Notes: generated by a model not told the origin, from the letters alone. Positions 33,190 to 45,135 are shown, counted from the stretch's first letter. The stretch is 61,983 nt of DNA from Bacteroidaceae bacterium (GCA_016280445.1 JAEEGS010000077.1:1-61983), one strand, 5' to 3'. Numbers and translations are program-made.

Positions 33190-35715
33190 ATGTATATGAC
33201 TATCTATCACAACATCCTCAAGGGGCTGATGCTCGTCGGTATGGCTGCAGCAACGCTCTCTGTCAACGCTCAGCGGAAAGAGACCATTCTGCGTGACGGA
33301 TGGAAGTTCTCGCGTGGCGAAGGGCTTGATACCACCGCACCTGCTCAAGTCGGCTACAATGACAAGAAGTGGCAAACCGTACAAGTGCCGCACGACTGGG
33401 CCATCAGCGGTCCTTTCGACAAGGAAATTGACAAACAAACCGTAGCCATCGTGCAGAACGGCGAGAAGGAAGCCAGCGAAAAGACTGGACGTTCAGGTTC
33501 TCTGCCTTGGATTGGAGAAGGCTGGTACCGCACCACGTTCACGGTGGCGAAAGACTGTCCCCGCGCCTTGCTCAACTTCGATGGTGCCATGTCGGAACCT
33601 GTGGTATATGTGAACGGTCAGAAGGCTGGCGAATGGAAATATGGTTACAGCAGTTTCAATGTGGACATCACACCTTTCGTTAACAAGGACGGTTCACCCA
33701 ACACCTTGGCTGTTCATTTGCAGAATGTGGAAGAAAGCAGCCGCTGGTATCCCGGCGCTGGCTTATACCGTCCTGTCACCCTCATTCAGACCCCTAAGGT
33801 GGCCATTGAACAATGGAGCATCGAGGCCAACACCTTATCACTCGTTCAGAGCGGTTTTGCTCCATCCGTCCGCCCCAACCAACTTTATGGTTGTGCCATG
33901 GAGTTCAAAGCACAAGTGACAGGCATGCAACCCAAAGCACGATATGCCTTCGAATTCTCCATCAAGAACGATATGGGCAAGCAACAAACCTTCTTGGCAA
34001 AAGCAGATGAAAACGGCATCGCTCAGATTTTCGGCAATATCGAGAACGTGACCTCATGGTCGCCAGAGAATCCAAAACTCTACAACCTGCAAGTGACGCT
34101 CTACACCATCCGCGACGGTGCCCCCGACCGCATCCTCGACAAACAGGTGAAGAAGATAGGTTTCCGCACCGTAAAATGCTCAGCCGAAGGAGGTTTCCAA
34201 CTGAACGGCAAAACCCGCAAGTTCAAGGGTGTGTGTCTGCATCACGACCTCGGCATGCTGGGTGCTGCCATCAACAAGAGTGCCCTCATCCGTCAGGTAG
34301 AACTGCTGAAGAGCATGGGATGCGATGCCATCCGCACGGCTCACAACTGTCCCAGCCAGATGCAGATGGAAGTGTACGACTCTCTCGGCATGATGGTCAT
34401 GGCTGAGAGTTTCGACATGTGGATTTATCCCAAATGCAAAAACGGTTATGCACGTTTCTTCAAGGAATGGAGCGACCGAGACATCGAAAATCTTGTACGC
34501 GCCAACCGTCTGCACCCCAGCGTTGTGATGTGGAGCGTCGGCAACGAGATTCCCGAGCAGTGGTCGGCTGAAGGAGCCAAGATACTGCGCCACTTGCAAG
34601 ACCTGGTGCACAAGTTCGACACCACTCGTCCCATCACCAACGGCATGGATCGCATCGAGGCTGCCATCAAGAGCGGTTTTGCCGACGTGGCCGATGTGCC
34701 TGGCATGAACTATCGTACACACCTCTACAAGAAAGCATATGAGAGTCTCGGGCAAGGATATGTGCTGGGCAGCGAGACCGCTTCCACCATTTCCTCCCGT
34801 GGCGTTTATAAATTCCCGCTCACAGAACAGAAAGGCATTGCTTACGATGATGGTCAATGCTCCAGTTACGACCTGACCGCATGCTCATGGAGCAACCTGC
34901 CCGAAGACGACTGGTTCCTGCAAGATGATGAGTCATGGGTGATTGGCGAGTTCGTCTGGACAGGCTTCGACTATCTTGGCGAGCCCACTCCCTACGATGA
35001 ATACTGGCCAAGCCGTTCCTCCTACTTCGGCATTTTCGACTTGGCAGGTCTTCCCAAGGACCGCTATTACCTCTACCGTTCCCACTGGAACAAGCAGGAC
35101 AAGACCATTCATCTCCTGCCACACTGGACATTCCCAGGCAGAGAAGGAGAAATCACTCCCGTTTTCTGCTATACCAACTACCCTACCGCTGAGCTTTTTG
35201 TGAACGGCAAGAGCCAAGGGAAAATAACTAAAAATCCAGCAGAACGTCTTGACCGCTACCGCCTCCGTTGGAACAATGTCAAGTACGAGCCAGGCGAAAT
35301 CAAAGTGGTGGTGTATGACGAACAAGGCAAGCAGGCGGGCACCCAAACTGTCAAGACTGCAGGTGCCGCCTCACAGATTCAACTGACAGGCGACCTCGGT
35401 GCCGACATCAAGCCCCTCAAAGCCAATGGCGATGACATGACCTTCATCACTGTCAACATTCTTGACAAAGACGGCAACCTCGTTCCTGATGCTGACCAGC
35501 AACTGAACGTTTCAGTCACAGGGGCTGCCAACTTCAAGGGTATTTGCAATGGCGACGCCACCAGCACCGAAGTCTTCACCAAACCTACCATGAAGGCATT
35601 CCATGGTCAACTCGTCATCGGCATCCAAAGCAACGGAAAGCAAGGCACCGCCACCGTGAAAGTGACTGCAAAGGGACTGACATCAGCCACCGCCACTATC
35701 CAATGTGAAATGTAA
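33190..35715 (+). CDS. Secreted GH2 glycosidase (beta-galactosidase type)
   Basis: The start at 33190 gives 841 residues with a signal peptide (ILKGLMLVGMAAATLSVNAQ); earlier in-frame starts lie inside the GH43 gene. Layout: sugar-binding sandwich (about 30-210), immunoglobulin-like domain (about 215-320), TIM barrel (about 325-620) and C-terminal sandwich domains of the DUF4982 type (about 625-840). Acid/base Glu453 is in WSVGNEIPEQ and nucleophile Glu587 in GEFVWTGFDYLGEP. The GH43-GH2 pair is a small glycan-degrading unit, though no SusC/SusD pair is next to it. Confidence 0.93.
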   Translation: MYMTIYHNILKGLMLVGMAAATLSVNAQRKETILRDGWKFSRGEGLDTTAPAQVGYNDKKWQTVQVPHDWAISGPFDKEIDKQTVAIVQNGEKEASEKTGRSGSLPWIGEGWYRTTFTVAKDCPRALLNFDGAMSEPVVYVNGQKAGEWKYGYSSFNVDITPFVNKDGSPNTLAVHLQNVEESSRWYPGAGLYRPVTLIQTPKVAIEQWSIEANTLSLVQSGFAPSVRPNQLYGCAMEFKAQVTGMQPKARYAFEFSIKNDMGKQQTFLAKADENGIAQIFGNIENVTSWSPENPKLYNLQVTLYTIRDGAPDRILDKQVKKIGFRTVKCSAEGGFQLNGKTRKFKGVCLHHDLGMLGAAINKSALIRQVELLKSMGCDAIRTAHNCPSQMQMEVYDSLGMMVMAESFDMWIYPKCKNGYARFFKEWSDRDIENLVRANRLHPSVVMWSVGNEIPEQWSAEGAKILRHLQDLVHKFDTTRPITNGMDRIEAAIKSGFADVADVPGMNYRTHLYKKAYESLGQGYVLGSETASTISSRGVYKFPLTEQKGIAYDDGQCSSYDLTACSWSNLPEDDWFLQDDESWVIGEFVWTGFDYLGEPTPYDEYWPSRSSYFGIFDLAGLPKDRYYLYRSHWNKQDKTIHLLPHWTFPGREGEITPVFCYTNYPTAELFVNGKSQGKITKNPAERLDRYRLRWNNVKYEPGEIKVVVYDEQGKQAGTQTVKTAGAASQIQLTGDLGADIKPLKANGDDMTFITVNILDKDGNLVPDADQQLNVSVTGAANFKGICNGDATSTEVFTKPTMKAFHGQLVIGIQSNGKQGTATVKVTAKGLTSATATIQCEM

Positions 35716-35737
35716 AATGTAAAACGTCAATATAATT

Positions 35738-37708
35738 ATGAATTACGGTTTTGTGAAAGTAGCGTCCGCCATCCCTTCTCTGAAAGTGGCCGACTGCACC
35801 TACAACATCCAGCAAATCGAAAGCCTCATCATTCAGGCAGAAGGCAAGGGTGTTGAAATCATCGTATTCCCCGAACTCTGCATGAGCGGTTACACCTGCC
35901 AAGACCTCTTCGGTCAGCAGCTCCTCCTCGAGAAGTGTGAAGAAAGCCTCTTCAAGTTGCTTGACTTCACCCGTTCCCTGCAAATCATCTCCATCGTCGG
36001 CATGCCCATCATGGTCGATTCGTTGCTGATGAACTGTGCCGTGGTCGTACAGGGCGGCAAAATACTCGGTGTGGTGCCCAAGACCTATCTACCCAACTAT
36101 AAAGAGTTCTACGAACAGCGTTGGTTCGCCCCTTCGTCGGCCATTGACGACACACAGATTCACCTCTGTGCACAGACTGTCAACTTTGGCAGCAACCTAC
36201 TCTTCCACACCCAGAAGACCACCTTCGGCATTGAAATCTGCGAAGACCTTTGGGCACCCATTCCTCCGAGCAGCGAACTTGCATTAAAAGGGGCTGAAAT
36301 CATCTTCAACCTGAGTGCCAGCAACGAACTCATTGGCAAGAACCAGTACCTGCTCTCCCTCATCAGTCAGCAAAGTGCCCGATGCATTGCTGGCTACGTA
36401 TACAGTTCCTGCGGATTTGGCGAGAGCACACAAGACGTGGTCTTTGCAGGCAATGCCCTCATCTACGAGAACGGCAGCCTCATCGCCCACAGCAAGCGAT
36501 TCAGCCTTGAAGAGCAGATGGTCATCTCCGAGATAGACACTGAGCGACTCCTCACCGAGCGTCGCCACAACACCACTTTCAGTGAGAACGTACGACTCGC
36601 TGACACCGCGAATCGTGTGGACATCCAGTGCCAGACAGTCAATCCCACCTACGACTTCGAACTGACCAGATGGATTAACCCCCATCCTTTTGTTCCAAGT
36701 GGTTCGGCGTTGAATGAACGTTGCGAAGAAATCTTCGCCATCCAGACTTCAGGACTCGCCAAGCGCATCGTTCACACAGGTGCTCGCAGCATCGTCGTCG
36801 GTATCAGCGGCGGACTTGACTCCACGCTCGCCCTGCTCGTATGCGTCAAGACCATGGACATGCTCCAGCGTCCCCGCAAAGAAGTCATCGGCATCACCAT
36901 GCCAGGCTTCGGCACCACCGACCGCACCTACAACAATGCCCTATCCCTCATGCAGTCGCTTGACATCACCATCAAGGAAATCAGCATCAAGGAAGCCTGC
37001 ATCCGCCACTTCCTCGACATTGGTCACGACCTCAACAACCACGACGTCACCTACGAGAACAGCCAGGCACGTGAACGCACCCAGATACTCATGGACGTGG
37101 CCAACCAATGCAACGGTTTTGTAGTCGGCACCGGTGACCTCAGCGAACTGGCCCTCGGATGGTGCACCTACAACGCTGACCACATGTCCAACTACGGTGT
37201 CAATGCCTCCATTCCCAAAACCCTCGTCAAGCACCTCGTCAAGTGGGTGGCTATGACCAGCGTGGATGAGGCATCGAAAGAGACTCTGCTCGACATCATC
37301 GAGACCCCCATCTCGCCCGAGCTCATCCCTGCCAATGCCGACGGCACCATCCAGCAGAAGACAGAAGACCTGGTAGGACCATACGAACTCCACGACTTCT
37401 TCCTCTACCACTTCCTTCGCCTCGGTTTCCGTCCCGCCAAGATATTCTACTTGGCACAGCAAGCCTTCATCAAGCAAGCCGCCCCTACAGCCGACGATGG
37501 CATCCTCAGCATGGAGCGCGGCACCTACGACGAAGACACCATCCGCAAATGGCTCCAGACCTTCTGCCGCCGTTTCTTCACCCAGCAGTTCAAGCGCAGC
37601 TGTCTGCCCGATGGCCCGAAAGTCGGTTCTGTGTCCCTCTCACCCCGTGGCGACTGGCGCATGCCGAGTGATGCCAGCAGTGCCGACTGGTTGGCAGATC
37701 TCGATTAA
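35738..37708 (+). CDS. nadE: Glutamine-dependent NAD+ synthetase
   Basis: A 656-residue two-domain enzyme. The N-terminal nitrilase-type glutaminase has Glu in [14 protein letters not shown], Lys in [16 protein letters not shown] and the nucleophile Cys in [12 protein letters not shown]. The C-terminal synthetase has the PP-loop [15 protein letters not shown] and [15 protein letters not shown]-type motif ([15 protein letters not shown]). It makes NAD from deamido-NAD, ATP and glutamine. It starts 22 bases after the GH2 gene, so it may be co-transcribed, although function is unrelated. Confidence 0.97.
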   Translation: MNYGFVKVASAIPSLKVADCTYNIQQIESLIIQAEGKGVEIIVFPELCMSGYTCQDLFGQQLLLEKCEESLFKLLDFTRSLQIISIVGMPIMVDSLLMNCAVVVQGGKILGVVPKTYLPNYKEFYEQRWFAPSSAIDDTQIHLCAQTVNFGSNLLFHTQKTTFGIEICEDLWAPIPPSSELALKGAEIIFNLSASNELIGKNQYLLSLISQQSARCIAGYVYSSCGFGESTQDVVFAGNALIYENGSLIAHSKRFSLEEQMVISEIDTERLLTERRHNTTFSENVRLADTANRVDIQCQTVNPTYDFELTRWINPHPFVPSGSALNERCEEIFAIQTSGLAKRIVHTGARSIVVGISGGLDSTLALLVCVKTMDMLQRPRKEVIGITMPGFGTTDRTYNNALSLMQSLDITIKEISIKEACIRHFLDIGHDLNNHDVTYENSQARERTQILMDVANQCNGFVVGTGDLSELALGWCTYNADHMSNYGVNASIPKTLVKHLVKWVAMTSVDEASKETLLDIIETPISPELIPANADGTIQQKTEDLVGPYELHDFFLYHFLRLGFRPAKIFYLAQQAFIKQAAPTADDGILSMERGTYDEDTIRKWLQTFCRRFFTQQFKRSCLPDGPKVGSVSLSPRGDWRMPSDASSADWLADLD

Positions 37709-37765
37709 ACATTCAATAAATCAACTCTAAACTTTAACCCATAAACATTATAAATCCCCTTTCTT

Positions 37766-39463
37766 ATGCCAACAGTTGACGACAAGAAAGTGATATTCTC
37801 GATGGTCGGAGTGAGCAAGACCATCCAGCAGAATCAGAAACAAGTGCTCAAGAACATCTATCTCTCCTTCTTCTACGGTGCCAAGATAGGCATTGTGGGT
37901 TTGAATGGTGCAGGTAAGTCGACGCTGATGAAGATTATCGCCGGCCTTGACCAGCAATATCAGGGACAAGTGGTGTGGGCTCCAGGATACTCAGTGGGCT
38001 ACTTGCCACAGGATCCACCACTCAACGAAGAGAAAACTGTGAAGGAGAACGTGATGGAAGGAGTACAGTACATCTACGACACACTGAAGGAATACGACGA
38101 AATCAATGAGAAGTTCGGCTTAGAGGAATACTATGGCGACCCTGATAAGATGGAGAAACTGATGAACCGTCAGGCCGAACTACAGGACATCATCGATGCC
38201 ACCGACGCATGGAACATCGACTCCAAACTCGACCGGGCTATGGATGCACTCCACTGCCCTCCTGCCGACTGGAGCGTGACAAACCTCTCAGGTGGTGAAC
38301 GTCGCCGTGTTGCTCTCTGCCGTCTCCTCCTGCAACAGCCCGATGTCCTCCTACTCGACGAGCCAACTAACCACCTTGATGCAGAAAGCATCGACTGGCT
38401 TGAACAGCACCTGCAACAATATGCAGGCACCGTCATCGCTGTCACTCACGACCGCTACTTCCTCGACGACGTGTCGGAGTGGATTCTCGAACTCGACCGT
38501 GGTGAAGGCATCCCATGGAAAGGCAACTACTCCAGCTGGCTCGACCAAAAATCGAAGCGCATGGCACAAGAGGAGAAGACTGCTTCAAAGCGTCGCAAGG
38601 CACTCGAACGAGAACTTGAATGGGTGCGCATGGCTCCGAAGGCACGTCAGGCAAAGGGAAAAGCACGTCTGAACTCTTACGACCGAATGCTGAACGAGGA
38701 GCAGAAAGAGAAGGAGGAGAAACTCGAAATCTTCATTCCCAACGGCCCACGTCTCGGCAACAAGGTCATCGAGGCTCAACATGTTGCCAAAGCATTCGGC
38801 GAGAAGGTACTTTACACAGACCTCAACTTCAACTTGCCTCCTAACGGTATCGTGGGAGTCATCGGTCCAAACGGTGCTGGCAAGACAACCCTTTTCCGCC
38901 TCATCATGGAACTTGACAAGCCTGATGCTGGCACATTCGAGGTGGGTGAAACCGTCAAACTCGCATACGTGGATCAGCAACACAAGGACATTGAGCCTGC
39001 ACAGACGGTGTATCAGGTGGTGAGTGGAGGCAATGAAATCATCCGCATGGGTGGCCGCGATGTGAATGTGCGTGCCTACCTCAGCAAGTTCAACTTCAGT
39101 GGTGCCGATCAGGAGAAACTCTGCGGTGTACTCTCAGGCGGTGAACGTAACCGTCTGCAACTAGCTCTTGCCCTGAAACAGGAAGGCAACGTACTCTTGC
39201 TCGACGAGCCGACTAACGACATCGACGTAAACACTCTCCGTGCTCTTGAAGAAGGTCTAGAGAACTTTGCGGGCTGTGCCGTCGTTATCAGCCACGACCG
39301 CTGGTTCCTCGACCGTATCTGCACCCACATCCTCGCTTTCGAGGGCGACGGCAACGTCTTCTACTTCGAGGGTTCCTACACCGACTACGAGGTTAACAAA
39401 GCTAAGCGACTCGGACTCGAAGAGCCTAAGCGCATCCGCTACCGTAAGTTGATGGACGAGTAG
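37766..39463 (+). CDS. ettA: ABC-F protein EttA (energy-dependent translational throttle)
   Basis: A 565-residue soluble protein with two ABC cassettes. Walker A motifs are GLNGAGKST and GPNGAGKTT; signatures are NLSGGERRRVALCRLL and LSGGERNRLQLALAL; Walker B motifs end in LLLDEPTNHLD and LLLDEPTNDID. The interdomain linker (about 240-320) is charged and helical, as in ABC-F. Length and the ending (KRIRYRKLMDE) match EttA, which acts at the ribosomal E site according to the ATP/ADP ratio. Confidence 0.95.
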   Translation: MPTVDDKKVIFSMVGVSKTIQQNQKQVLKNIYLSFFYGAKIGIVGLNGAGKSTLMKIIAGLDQQYQGQVVWAPGYSVGYLPQDPPLNEEKTVKENVMEGVQYIYDTLKEYDEINEKFGLEEYYGDPDKMEKLMNRQAELQDIIDATDAWNIDSKLDRAMDALHCPPADWSVTNLSGGERRRVALCRLLLQQPDVLLLDEPTNHLDAESIDWLEQHLQQYAGTVIAVTHDRYFLDDVSEWILELDRGEGIPWKGNYSSWLDQKSKRMAQEEKTASKRRKALERELEWVRMAPKARQAKGKARLNSYDRMLNEEQKEKEEKLEIFIPNGPRLGNKVIEAQHVAKAFGEKVLYTDLNFNLPPNGIVGVIGPNGAGKTTLFRLIMELDKPDAGTFEVGETVKLAYVDQQHKDIEPAQTVYQVVSGGNEIIRMGGRDVNVRAYLSKFNFSGADQEKLCGVLSGGERNRLQLALALKQEGNVLLLDEPTNDIDVNTLRALEEGLENFAGCAVVISHDRWFLDRICTHILAFEGDGNVFYFEGSYTDYEVNKAKRLGLEEPKRIRYRKLMDE

Positions 39464-39504
39464 AAGGAGGTAAATATAAAATTTAAAGTTGAGAGTTTAT
39501 CTCC

Positions 39505-42348
39505 TCACTCCATTTTCCGACAATACTCTATGAACTGCTGATACAGCGTATTCTGTGTCAGCAGTTTTTCATCGCCTAAAATGAACAATTGCTTGCGAGC
39601 ACGGGTGATAGCCACATTCAGTTTACGGTCAACCTGCCCCGAAGGCATTTCGACGATATTGGAAAGTATGTCGAGTTCGTATGGTTGAGTGATAGTGGTT
39701 CCATAGATGATGATGTCGCGTTGTGAACCTTGATATCGTTCAACAGTATCTATCAGCAAATCGGAAGCCACCTGAGGCAACAACTTGGCGATTTCGGAAC
39801 GAACGAATGAAATCTGACGACGGAAGGGCACAATGATGCCGACCTGACGGGCGGGTACAAGGGGCTGGTGATTCTTCTCATGCAGCACAACCAACGCCTT
39901 TAGCAGTTTGGCAATCATTTGTGCTTCCAACTTGTTGGCTTTGGGCATGCGTTCCTCCAGCGACGGACTAGGCACATGGATGAATGCACAGCGACGTGTG
40001 GCGGCAAGACATTCCATAGAGTCATCGGGATTGTAAACAGCATATGCAAGTGTCTCTCTCTGATGGGGCAAACCAACGGGAAGCAGACACCCCTCATAAA
40101 AAGCATCGGAGGCAAATTCAGCGATGGCTGGATGCATACGTCCCTGATGGTTGAGCATGGAAACCACTTCGGCATTGTGACGGTTCTGTTCGTAAAGACG
40201 CTCAAACAATGAATTACGACAATTGGTCAACCCAATGGCATGTAACAGAGATGAGGTCACCGCTGACTCCTGCGCATCCTGCACCACAACGGCTGGCAAC
40301 TGCTTATGATCACCTATCATCACAAACTTGTCAATGGCCGAGGAGGTAAAGATGCCCATGATTTGGGGTTCGAGCAGTTGCGATGCTTCATCGAAGATGG
40401 CCACTTGGAAGTTTTTTAACTGAAGGAGTGCCATATTGCCGTTCATCGAAGCGACGGTGCTGACGAACACATGAGTCTGTTCAATCAGCGAAAGGACTTG
40501 CTGGCGGGTGGTCAATGGTTCCACCACTCGCGCCAGCAGATGCTCCTGATAAGGAGGTGCACACGAAAGTTCACGCCCCATACGAATATAATCTACTTGA
40601 GGTGTAATGGTACTGAGCATTTCACAAATCTCATCTACCGCACGATTGGTGTATGCCAGCAAAAGAATGTCATGCTGTTGTTGAAGGTGTTGTTCCACCA
40701 TCTGTTTGAGAGCCACCGAGGTTTTCCCTGTGCCTGGAGGTCCCATCAGGAGAAAGAGGTCATCGGCTGTGGGCTGGCGTTGACAAAGAAGCAGGTCGCG
40801 ACGATGCTTGTCACAGGTTATCAATGAGAAGAGTCCACTATAAAGACTTCGGTAGTTGGCATCAACATGATCGTGCTCAATGGCATAGAGGTCGTTACGA
40901 CTGAACACACCCTTATTGTGTTGAGGGTTCTTCAGTCTCAGCCAAATGCGTTCTCCCTCATAGGCTTCCACGCCACAACGAACCACCTGCTGAGTGACAG
41001 CAGAGTCCATTTCTGTATTTCGTTGATATAAAATAACGGAATCGCCAATGCGGAAGTTGGGCAGGCTATCACCATCGTCGGTACGTTCCAGACAGACAGC
41101 CTCCACACCATCCTTCCAGCGCAGGTCGACGATTCGAAGGTTGAGGAAGATGTCACCATTGGCCATTTTCATCTGGAGGTCGGCATTCCACAGGGAGGAG
41201 AGTGTGCGTGTGGAGTCGGGCCGTGTGTCAGTCATCTTACTCGCAAACTGTTCGTGTTCGATGAATTGCAGGAAGGTGTAGAAGTATTCAGCCGTAAGTT
41301 CATCCATGCCATGCAGCGCATCGGTGACGGGCTTGATATCGGGCAAGCACCACACGGTCCAGAATTTCTCGCTGCAATTCGGATTGCGTCTCAAAGCCTG
41401 GGGGGTGAGACGTGGCACCCATTTCCTGGCTTCTCCATGCAGTAATCCCATCTCCATGGCCACGATGCTGTTGCGGATGTTCATGGCACGAAACACCATC
41501 TCCTGATAACTGCTCTGTTCCTGCAAATGTGGATATTTGGAATAGAGCAAGTTACCCATCACGTCAGTCTGCTGTACATCCATGTTGTAGAAGAGGATTT
41601 CTTTGTAGAGGAGCATCTGCATCAGGTGTTCCTCTTTGGAACGGTTGCGATACTCATCCCATTTGCCTGATTTCAACTCGATGAGGAATTTCTTGCCCTC
41701 GTCGTCAAGGTCAATCAGACAGTCCATACGTCCCTGCAATCCTAACGCTTCACAAAAAAAGGAAGGCTCGATATGAATGTTCACATTGCCACTGTGCATG
41801 AAGGGCTGCTCGTAGAGTTCCCTCACCACTTGCTTGATATTGGCAAACTGGCGCTTCGTCTCCTCGAAAAATGAACCATTGATGCGTTGGCAGGCACAGA
41901 TGTCGATGGCACGATCGGCAAACACCTTATGCATCGATGTGAGATAGTCGGCATCAGGCTGGTTGAAGGCATCGTCGAGAAATTGATTGGCAAAATCACC
42001 CAACAACGTGTAAACGGTGCTGTCGGATGGTTTGAACTTCGCGATGAAATGATTGAAAGCCGACTCGCCCCACCCTTTGATGCAACTGGTCACACTCGTT
42101 GTGTCGAGCAAAAAATCTGGCTCCAAAACAATATAAAGAGGGTGATAGACACCTTCATCGTCAATCGTGAAGGACAGGGCATTGAATTGCATGCCCTCCT
42201 TCAACATCTGCGCTGCCTGTAACGTGTGCTGATTCATGGAAACATCCACCCGAAAGATATCCTCCGATGGCATCTCTCGTGAAAACGCATAAATGTAAGG
42301 TTCCTCTATGCGCTGCACCACGAAACGGACACGCTTCTGACTGCTCAT
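39505..42348 (-). CDS. Nuclease-helicase fusion (PD-(D/E)xK plus DNA2/UPF1-like SF1 helicase)
   Basis: A 947-residue protein. The N-terminal third has a PD-(D/E)xK nuclease core: [25 protein letters not shown] cut across about residues 210-235 (D...E-x-K). The C-terminal part is an SF1 helicase: Walker [14 protein letters not shown] (about 535), [33 protein letters not shown] and [18 protein letters not shown]. The layout resembles Dna2. It likely acts in DNA repair or replication. It overlaps pyrD by four bases, so it is the last gene of pyrK-pyrD-helicase. Confidence 0.9.
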   Translation of the reverse strand: MSSQKRVRFVVQRIEEPYIYAFSREMPSEDIFRVDVSMNQHTLQAAQMLKEGMQFNALSFTIDDEGVYHPLYIVLEPDFLLDTTSVTSCIKGWGESAFNHFIAKFKPSDSTVYTLLGDFANQFLDDAFNQPDADYLTSMHKVFADRAIDICACQRINGSFFEETKRQFANIKQVVRELYEQPFMHSGNVNIHIEPSFFCEALGLQGRMDCLIDLDDEGKKFLIELKSGKWDEYRNRSKEEHLMQMLLYKEILFYNMDVQQTDVMGNLLYSKYPHLQEQSSYQEMVFRAMNIRNSIVAMEMGLLHGEARKWVPRLTPQALRRNPNCSEKFWTVWCLPDIKPVTDALHGMDELTAEYFYTFLQFIEHEQFASKMTDTRPDSTRTLSSLWNADLQMKMANGDIFLNLRIVDLRWKDGVEAVCLERTDDGDSLPNFRIGDSVILYQRNTEMDSAVTQQVVRCGVEAYEGERIWLRLKNPQHNKGVFSRNDLYAIEHDHVDANYRSLYSGLFSLITCDKHRRDLLLCQRQPTADDLFLLMGPPGTGKTSVALKQMVEQHLQQQHDILLLAYTNRAVDEICEMLSTITPQVDYIRMGRELSCAPPYQEHLLARVVEPLTTRQQVLSLIEQTHVFVSTVASMNGNMALLQLKNFQVAIFDEASQLLEPQIMGIFTSSAIDKFVMIGDHKQLPAVVVQDAQESAVTSSLLHAIGLTNCRNSLFERLYEQNRHNAEVVSMLNHQGRMHPAIAEFASDAFYEGCLLPVGLPHQRETLAYAVYNPDDSMECLAATRRCAFIHVPSPSLEERMPKANKLEAQMIAKLLKALVVLHEKNHQPLVPARQVGIIVPFRRQISFVRSEIAKLLPQVASDLLIDTVERYQGSQRDIIIYGTTITQPYELDILSNIVEMPSGQVDRKLNVAITRARKQLFILGDEKLLTQNTLYQQFIEYCRKME

Positions 42349-43256
42349 GCATCCAGTTGTCCAATGATTTCACCGACAGACTGACAACCATGACGGTCAA
42401 GCCACTCATTGATGCCATTCACCACTTTCACCGTCACAGCCGGGTCGATGAAATTGGCCGTACCTATCTCCACAGCCGAGGCACCAGCCATGAGGAACTC
42501 TATGGCATCCTCTGCATTCATGATGCCTCCCAAGCCAATCACTGGAATATTCACAGCCTTAGCCACCTGCCACACACAACGCACAGCGACCGGTTTCACC
42601 GCTGGACCAGACATGCCACCTGTGGCAATGCTCAACACAGGCTTGCGCTTCTCAATGTCGATGACCATGCCCATCAGCGTGTTGATGAGCGAAACGGCAT
42701 CGGCACCTGCATCCTGTACAGCCAATGCTATATCAGAAATAGAAGTAACATTTGGCGATAATTTGACAATCAACGTCTTATGGTAAGCCTCTCGCACTGC
42801 CTTCACTACAGCAGCTGCACCCTCGGCCGTCACGCCAAAGGCCATGCCACCTTGCTTCACATTAGGACACGAGATGTTCAGTTCTATGGCTGGAATCCCT
42901 TCAAGTTCATTCACGCGGGCAGCACATTCTGCATAATCTTCAGGCGATGAGCCGCTCACGTTAACCAAGAAGTTCGTCTTGATATCCTTAATCTCGGGAT
43001 AGATGTGTTGGCAGAAATAGTCAACACCCTTGTTCTGCAAGCCCACGCAATTCAGCATACCGCTAGCCGTCTCCACCATACGTGGATAATCGTTTCCTTC
43101 ACGCGGATGAAGCGTGGTGCCTTTCACAATGATACCGCCTATCTCTTCCAGATTCACAAAGTCAGCAAACTCCACACCATAACCGAATGTGCCCGATGCG
43201 GTCATCACGGGATTCTTCATCTCAAGACCCGCTATTTTTGTCCTTAAATCTGCCAT
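42345..43256 (-). CDS. pyrD: Dihydroorotate dehydrogenase B, catalytic subunit
   Basis: A 303-residue FMN TIM barrel. Motifs include [13 protein letters not shown], the active-site Cys in [20 protein letters not shown] and [26 protein letters not shown], the phosphate-binding end of the barrel. It makes orotate in pyrimidine synthesis. It lies 3 bases after pyrK; together they form the NAD-dependent class 1B heterotetramer. Confidence 0.96.
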   Translation of the reverse strand: MADLRTKIAGLEMKNPVMTASGTFGYGVEFADFVNLEEIGGIIVKGTTLHPREGNDYPRMVETASGMLNCVGLQNKGVDYFCQHIYPEIKDIKTNFLVNVSGSSPEDYAECAARVNELEGIPAIELNISCPNVKQGGMAFGVTAEGAAAVVKAVREAYHKTLIVKLSPNVTSISDIALAVQDAGADAVSLINTLMGMVIDIEKRKPVLSIATGGMSGPAVKPVAVRCVWQVAKAVNIPVIGLGGIMNAEDAIEFLMAGASAVEIGTANFIDPAVTVKVVNGINEWLDRHGCQSVGEIIGQLDA

Positions 43257-43259
43257 ACC

Positions 43260-44036
43260 TTAAATGTTCCAAGTTAAATCGTTAATGTCAAACACTGGGC
43301 CTTCCTTGCACACACACACATTGCCCTTCACGGTCTTCTCCACACAACACAAACAGGCTCCCACACCGCAAGCCATCATGTTTTCCAGACTCACCTCGCA
43401 GGGAGTGCCGCTGCTCTTGGCATATCTTGCCACACTCACCATCATGGGCTTGGGCCCACACACCGAGATGCGGTCGAAATGCTCTATATTTAATAATGTG
43501 TGCTGTGTGACGAAGCCCTTCTCGCCTTCCGAACCGTCTTCAGTCGTCACATACACAGGGGCTATCGACTTGAACAAATCCTGTTCGAGCAGGTCGCTTT
43601 TACTCCTTGCGCCCAACAGAAAAACAGGATTAGCACCATGAGCCTTCAGATAGTTCCCATAATCCAACAAAGGAGCCACACCAACACCGCCGCCCACTAG
43701 CAGCACCTTCTCGCCCTGCTTCTGAACAGGTGAAAATCCATTGCCAAGCGGAAAGACAAGATTGAGCATGTCACCCTCCTTCAGTTCTGCCAACTTGTGT
43801 GTTCCCTCGCCCACCTTCTTAATGAGCAGCCACAGTTCGTTCTTTTCCCTATCCACAAAATTGATAGAGATGGGACGCCGCAAGAATGTCTGGGGGCTTC
43901 CCTCCACTTTCACTTCCACAAATTGTCCCGGAAAGGTTTCTGGCAACGGCTCCGAGTCCGTCAGTTTCAGCAGGACATACAGTTCATGAGGAAACTCAAC
44001 CTGCTTCACCACTAAATCTTTTACGTATTTCTTCAT
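43260..44036 (-). CDS. pyrK: Dihydroorotate dehydrogenase B, electron transfer subunit
   Basis: A 258-residue ferredoxin-reductase-like protein. The FAD-binding domain has FLRRPISI, the NAD-binding domain has KVLLVGGGVGVAPLL, and the C-terminal [2Fe-2S] site is CGVGACLCCVEKTV...VCVCKEGPVF. It passes electrons from the PyrD FMN to NAD. Confidence 0.95.
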   Translation of the reverse strand: MKKYVKDLVVKQVEFPHELYVLLKLTDSEPLPETFPGQFVEVKVEGSPQTFLRRPISINFVDREKNELWLLIKKVGEGTHKLAELKEGDMLNLVFPLGNGFSPVQKQGEKVLLVGGGVGVAPLLDYGNYLKAHGANPVFLLGARSKSDLLEQDLFKSIAPVYVTTEDGSEGEKGFVTQHTLLNIEHFDRISVCGPKPMMVSVARYAKSSGTPCEVSLENMMACGVGACLCCVEKTVKGNVCVCKEGPVFDINDLTWNI

Positions 44037-44082
44037 ATTGCGTTTATTGTTTTCAGATGAATACGGATACTCCTAACTCTCA

Positions 44083-45054
44083 CTAAATACCCCAAGCTGC
44101 TGGATTACATTCTCGTTCCAGTTCCTTCTCCTGCTTGTCATCCAAACGATAGAAGAAGTCCATACCTGTCACTTTCTCCACCTTGTCCACCGAAACAGCA
44201 TAGTCGCGCATATCGCCACTGCATGGCTTGTTCGGATAGATGAATCCAATGGCTTTCGGCACACGCCCCAAGGTCAGCAACACCTTGAAGAAACGGTCTG
44301 GCACAGCAATCCGCATATTGTGACGCTGTCCAATGGTCTTCGGGGGCTCATTGTCGAAGATGGGACCACAGCAGATGTAAATCGTACCGTAATTCTTTGC
44401 CCACGAACGGCACTGCATCTCAAGGTCGTTCCAAGCACCCATGTTGAGGTCGTGATTCTGCGGACAGATGTTAGTCATACAGAACGACTCATCCATCGCT
44501 TTCTCCGTGTTCTTGTTGTCACCCGCAGGACACATGTGCCCACGGTCATATCCGGAGCCGTTGTAGTCGAAATGCTCCACGCAGATTTCCTCCTTCATGG
44601 ATGGATCACCATGAAAGTTGTTGGTGCGCTGCACCTTTCCATAGGCCCGGTTCGCATCCAAGTTCCAGCACACGTAGTTGGGGCACAGCCTCGTCGTGTT
44701 GTACGAAATCAGGAACTGCGTCTTGTAGATCAGCATCTCCTTGGCATTTCCCAAAGAGGCAGGCTGTTCCAGATTGTCCTGCAATTCCTGCTGAAACTCG
44801 CTCTCGCTGATTTCAGCCGTCTCCTCGTTGGCATGAGCACGTGCTTCCACAAAGGAGGCCTCCTCCTGCTCCTGAGCCTCATACTGGGCATTCCGTTCCT
44901 CGCTGGTCGATGGGGCAAAAGCGCCGCCATTCACATCGGCAGGAAGCGAGTCGCCACATCCCACACAAGCCCACAGATTGTTCAAGCCCACCACTGCCAG
45001 AATGAGCATAATGCAGGTAGCTAGAATTGACCAAGATTTACTCTTTTTCCCCAT
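44083..45054 (-). CDS. Secreted or anchored DNA/RNA non-specific endonuclease
   Basis: The start at 45054 gives 323 residues with an N-terminal signal or anchor (SWSILATCIMLILAVVGLNNLWAC). A charged E/A-rich linker (about 45-100) leads to the NucA/EndA nuclease domain: YDRGHMCPAGDNK (catalytic His and the DRGH motif), FCMTNICPQNHDLNMGAWNDLE (metal-binding Asn). The longer frame to 45108 begins inside the -7 element and is rejected. It may degrade external nucleic acids. Confidence 0.9.
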   Translation of the reverse strand: MGKKSKSWSILATCIMLILAVVGLNNLWACVGCGDSLPADVNGGAFAPSTSEERNAQYEAQEQEEASFVEARAHANEETAEISESEFQQELQDNLEQPASLGNAKEMLIYKTQFLISYNTTRLCPNYVCWNLDANRAYGKVQRTNNFHGDPSMKEEICVEHFDYNGSGYDRGHMCPAGDNKNTEKAMDESFCMTNICPQNHDLNMGAWNDLEMQCRSWAKNYGTIYICCGPIFDNEPPKTIGQRHNMRIAVPDRFFKVLLTLGRVPKAIGFIYPNKPCSGDMRDYAVSVDKVEKVTGMDFFYRLDDKQEKELERECNPAAWGI

Positions 45055-45105
45055 TTTCCACTTTGTTTTTGTCGCCACGAAAGCGCATTTTCCATTATTA
45101 AGGCA

Positions 45106-45113
45106 CAAATTTA
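45106..45113 (-). promoter_or_regulatory. -7 element of the nuclease gene
   Basis: TAAATTTG on the minus strand, 51 bases before the ATG at 45054. Confidence 0.5.
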
Positions 45114-45135
45114 TGAAACATTTAACAAAAAGTTG

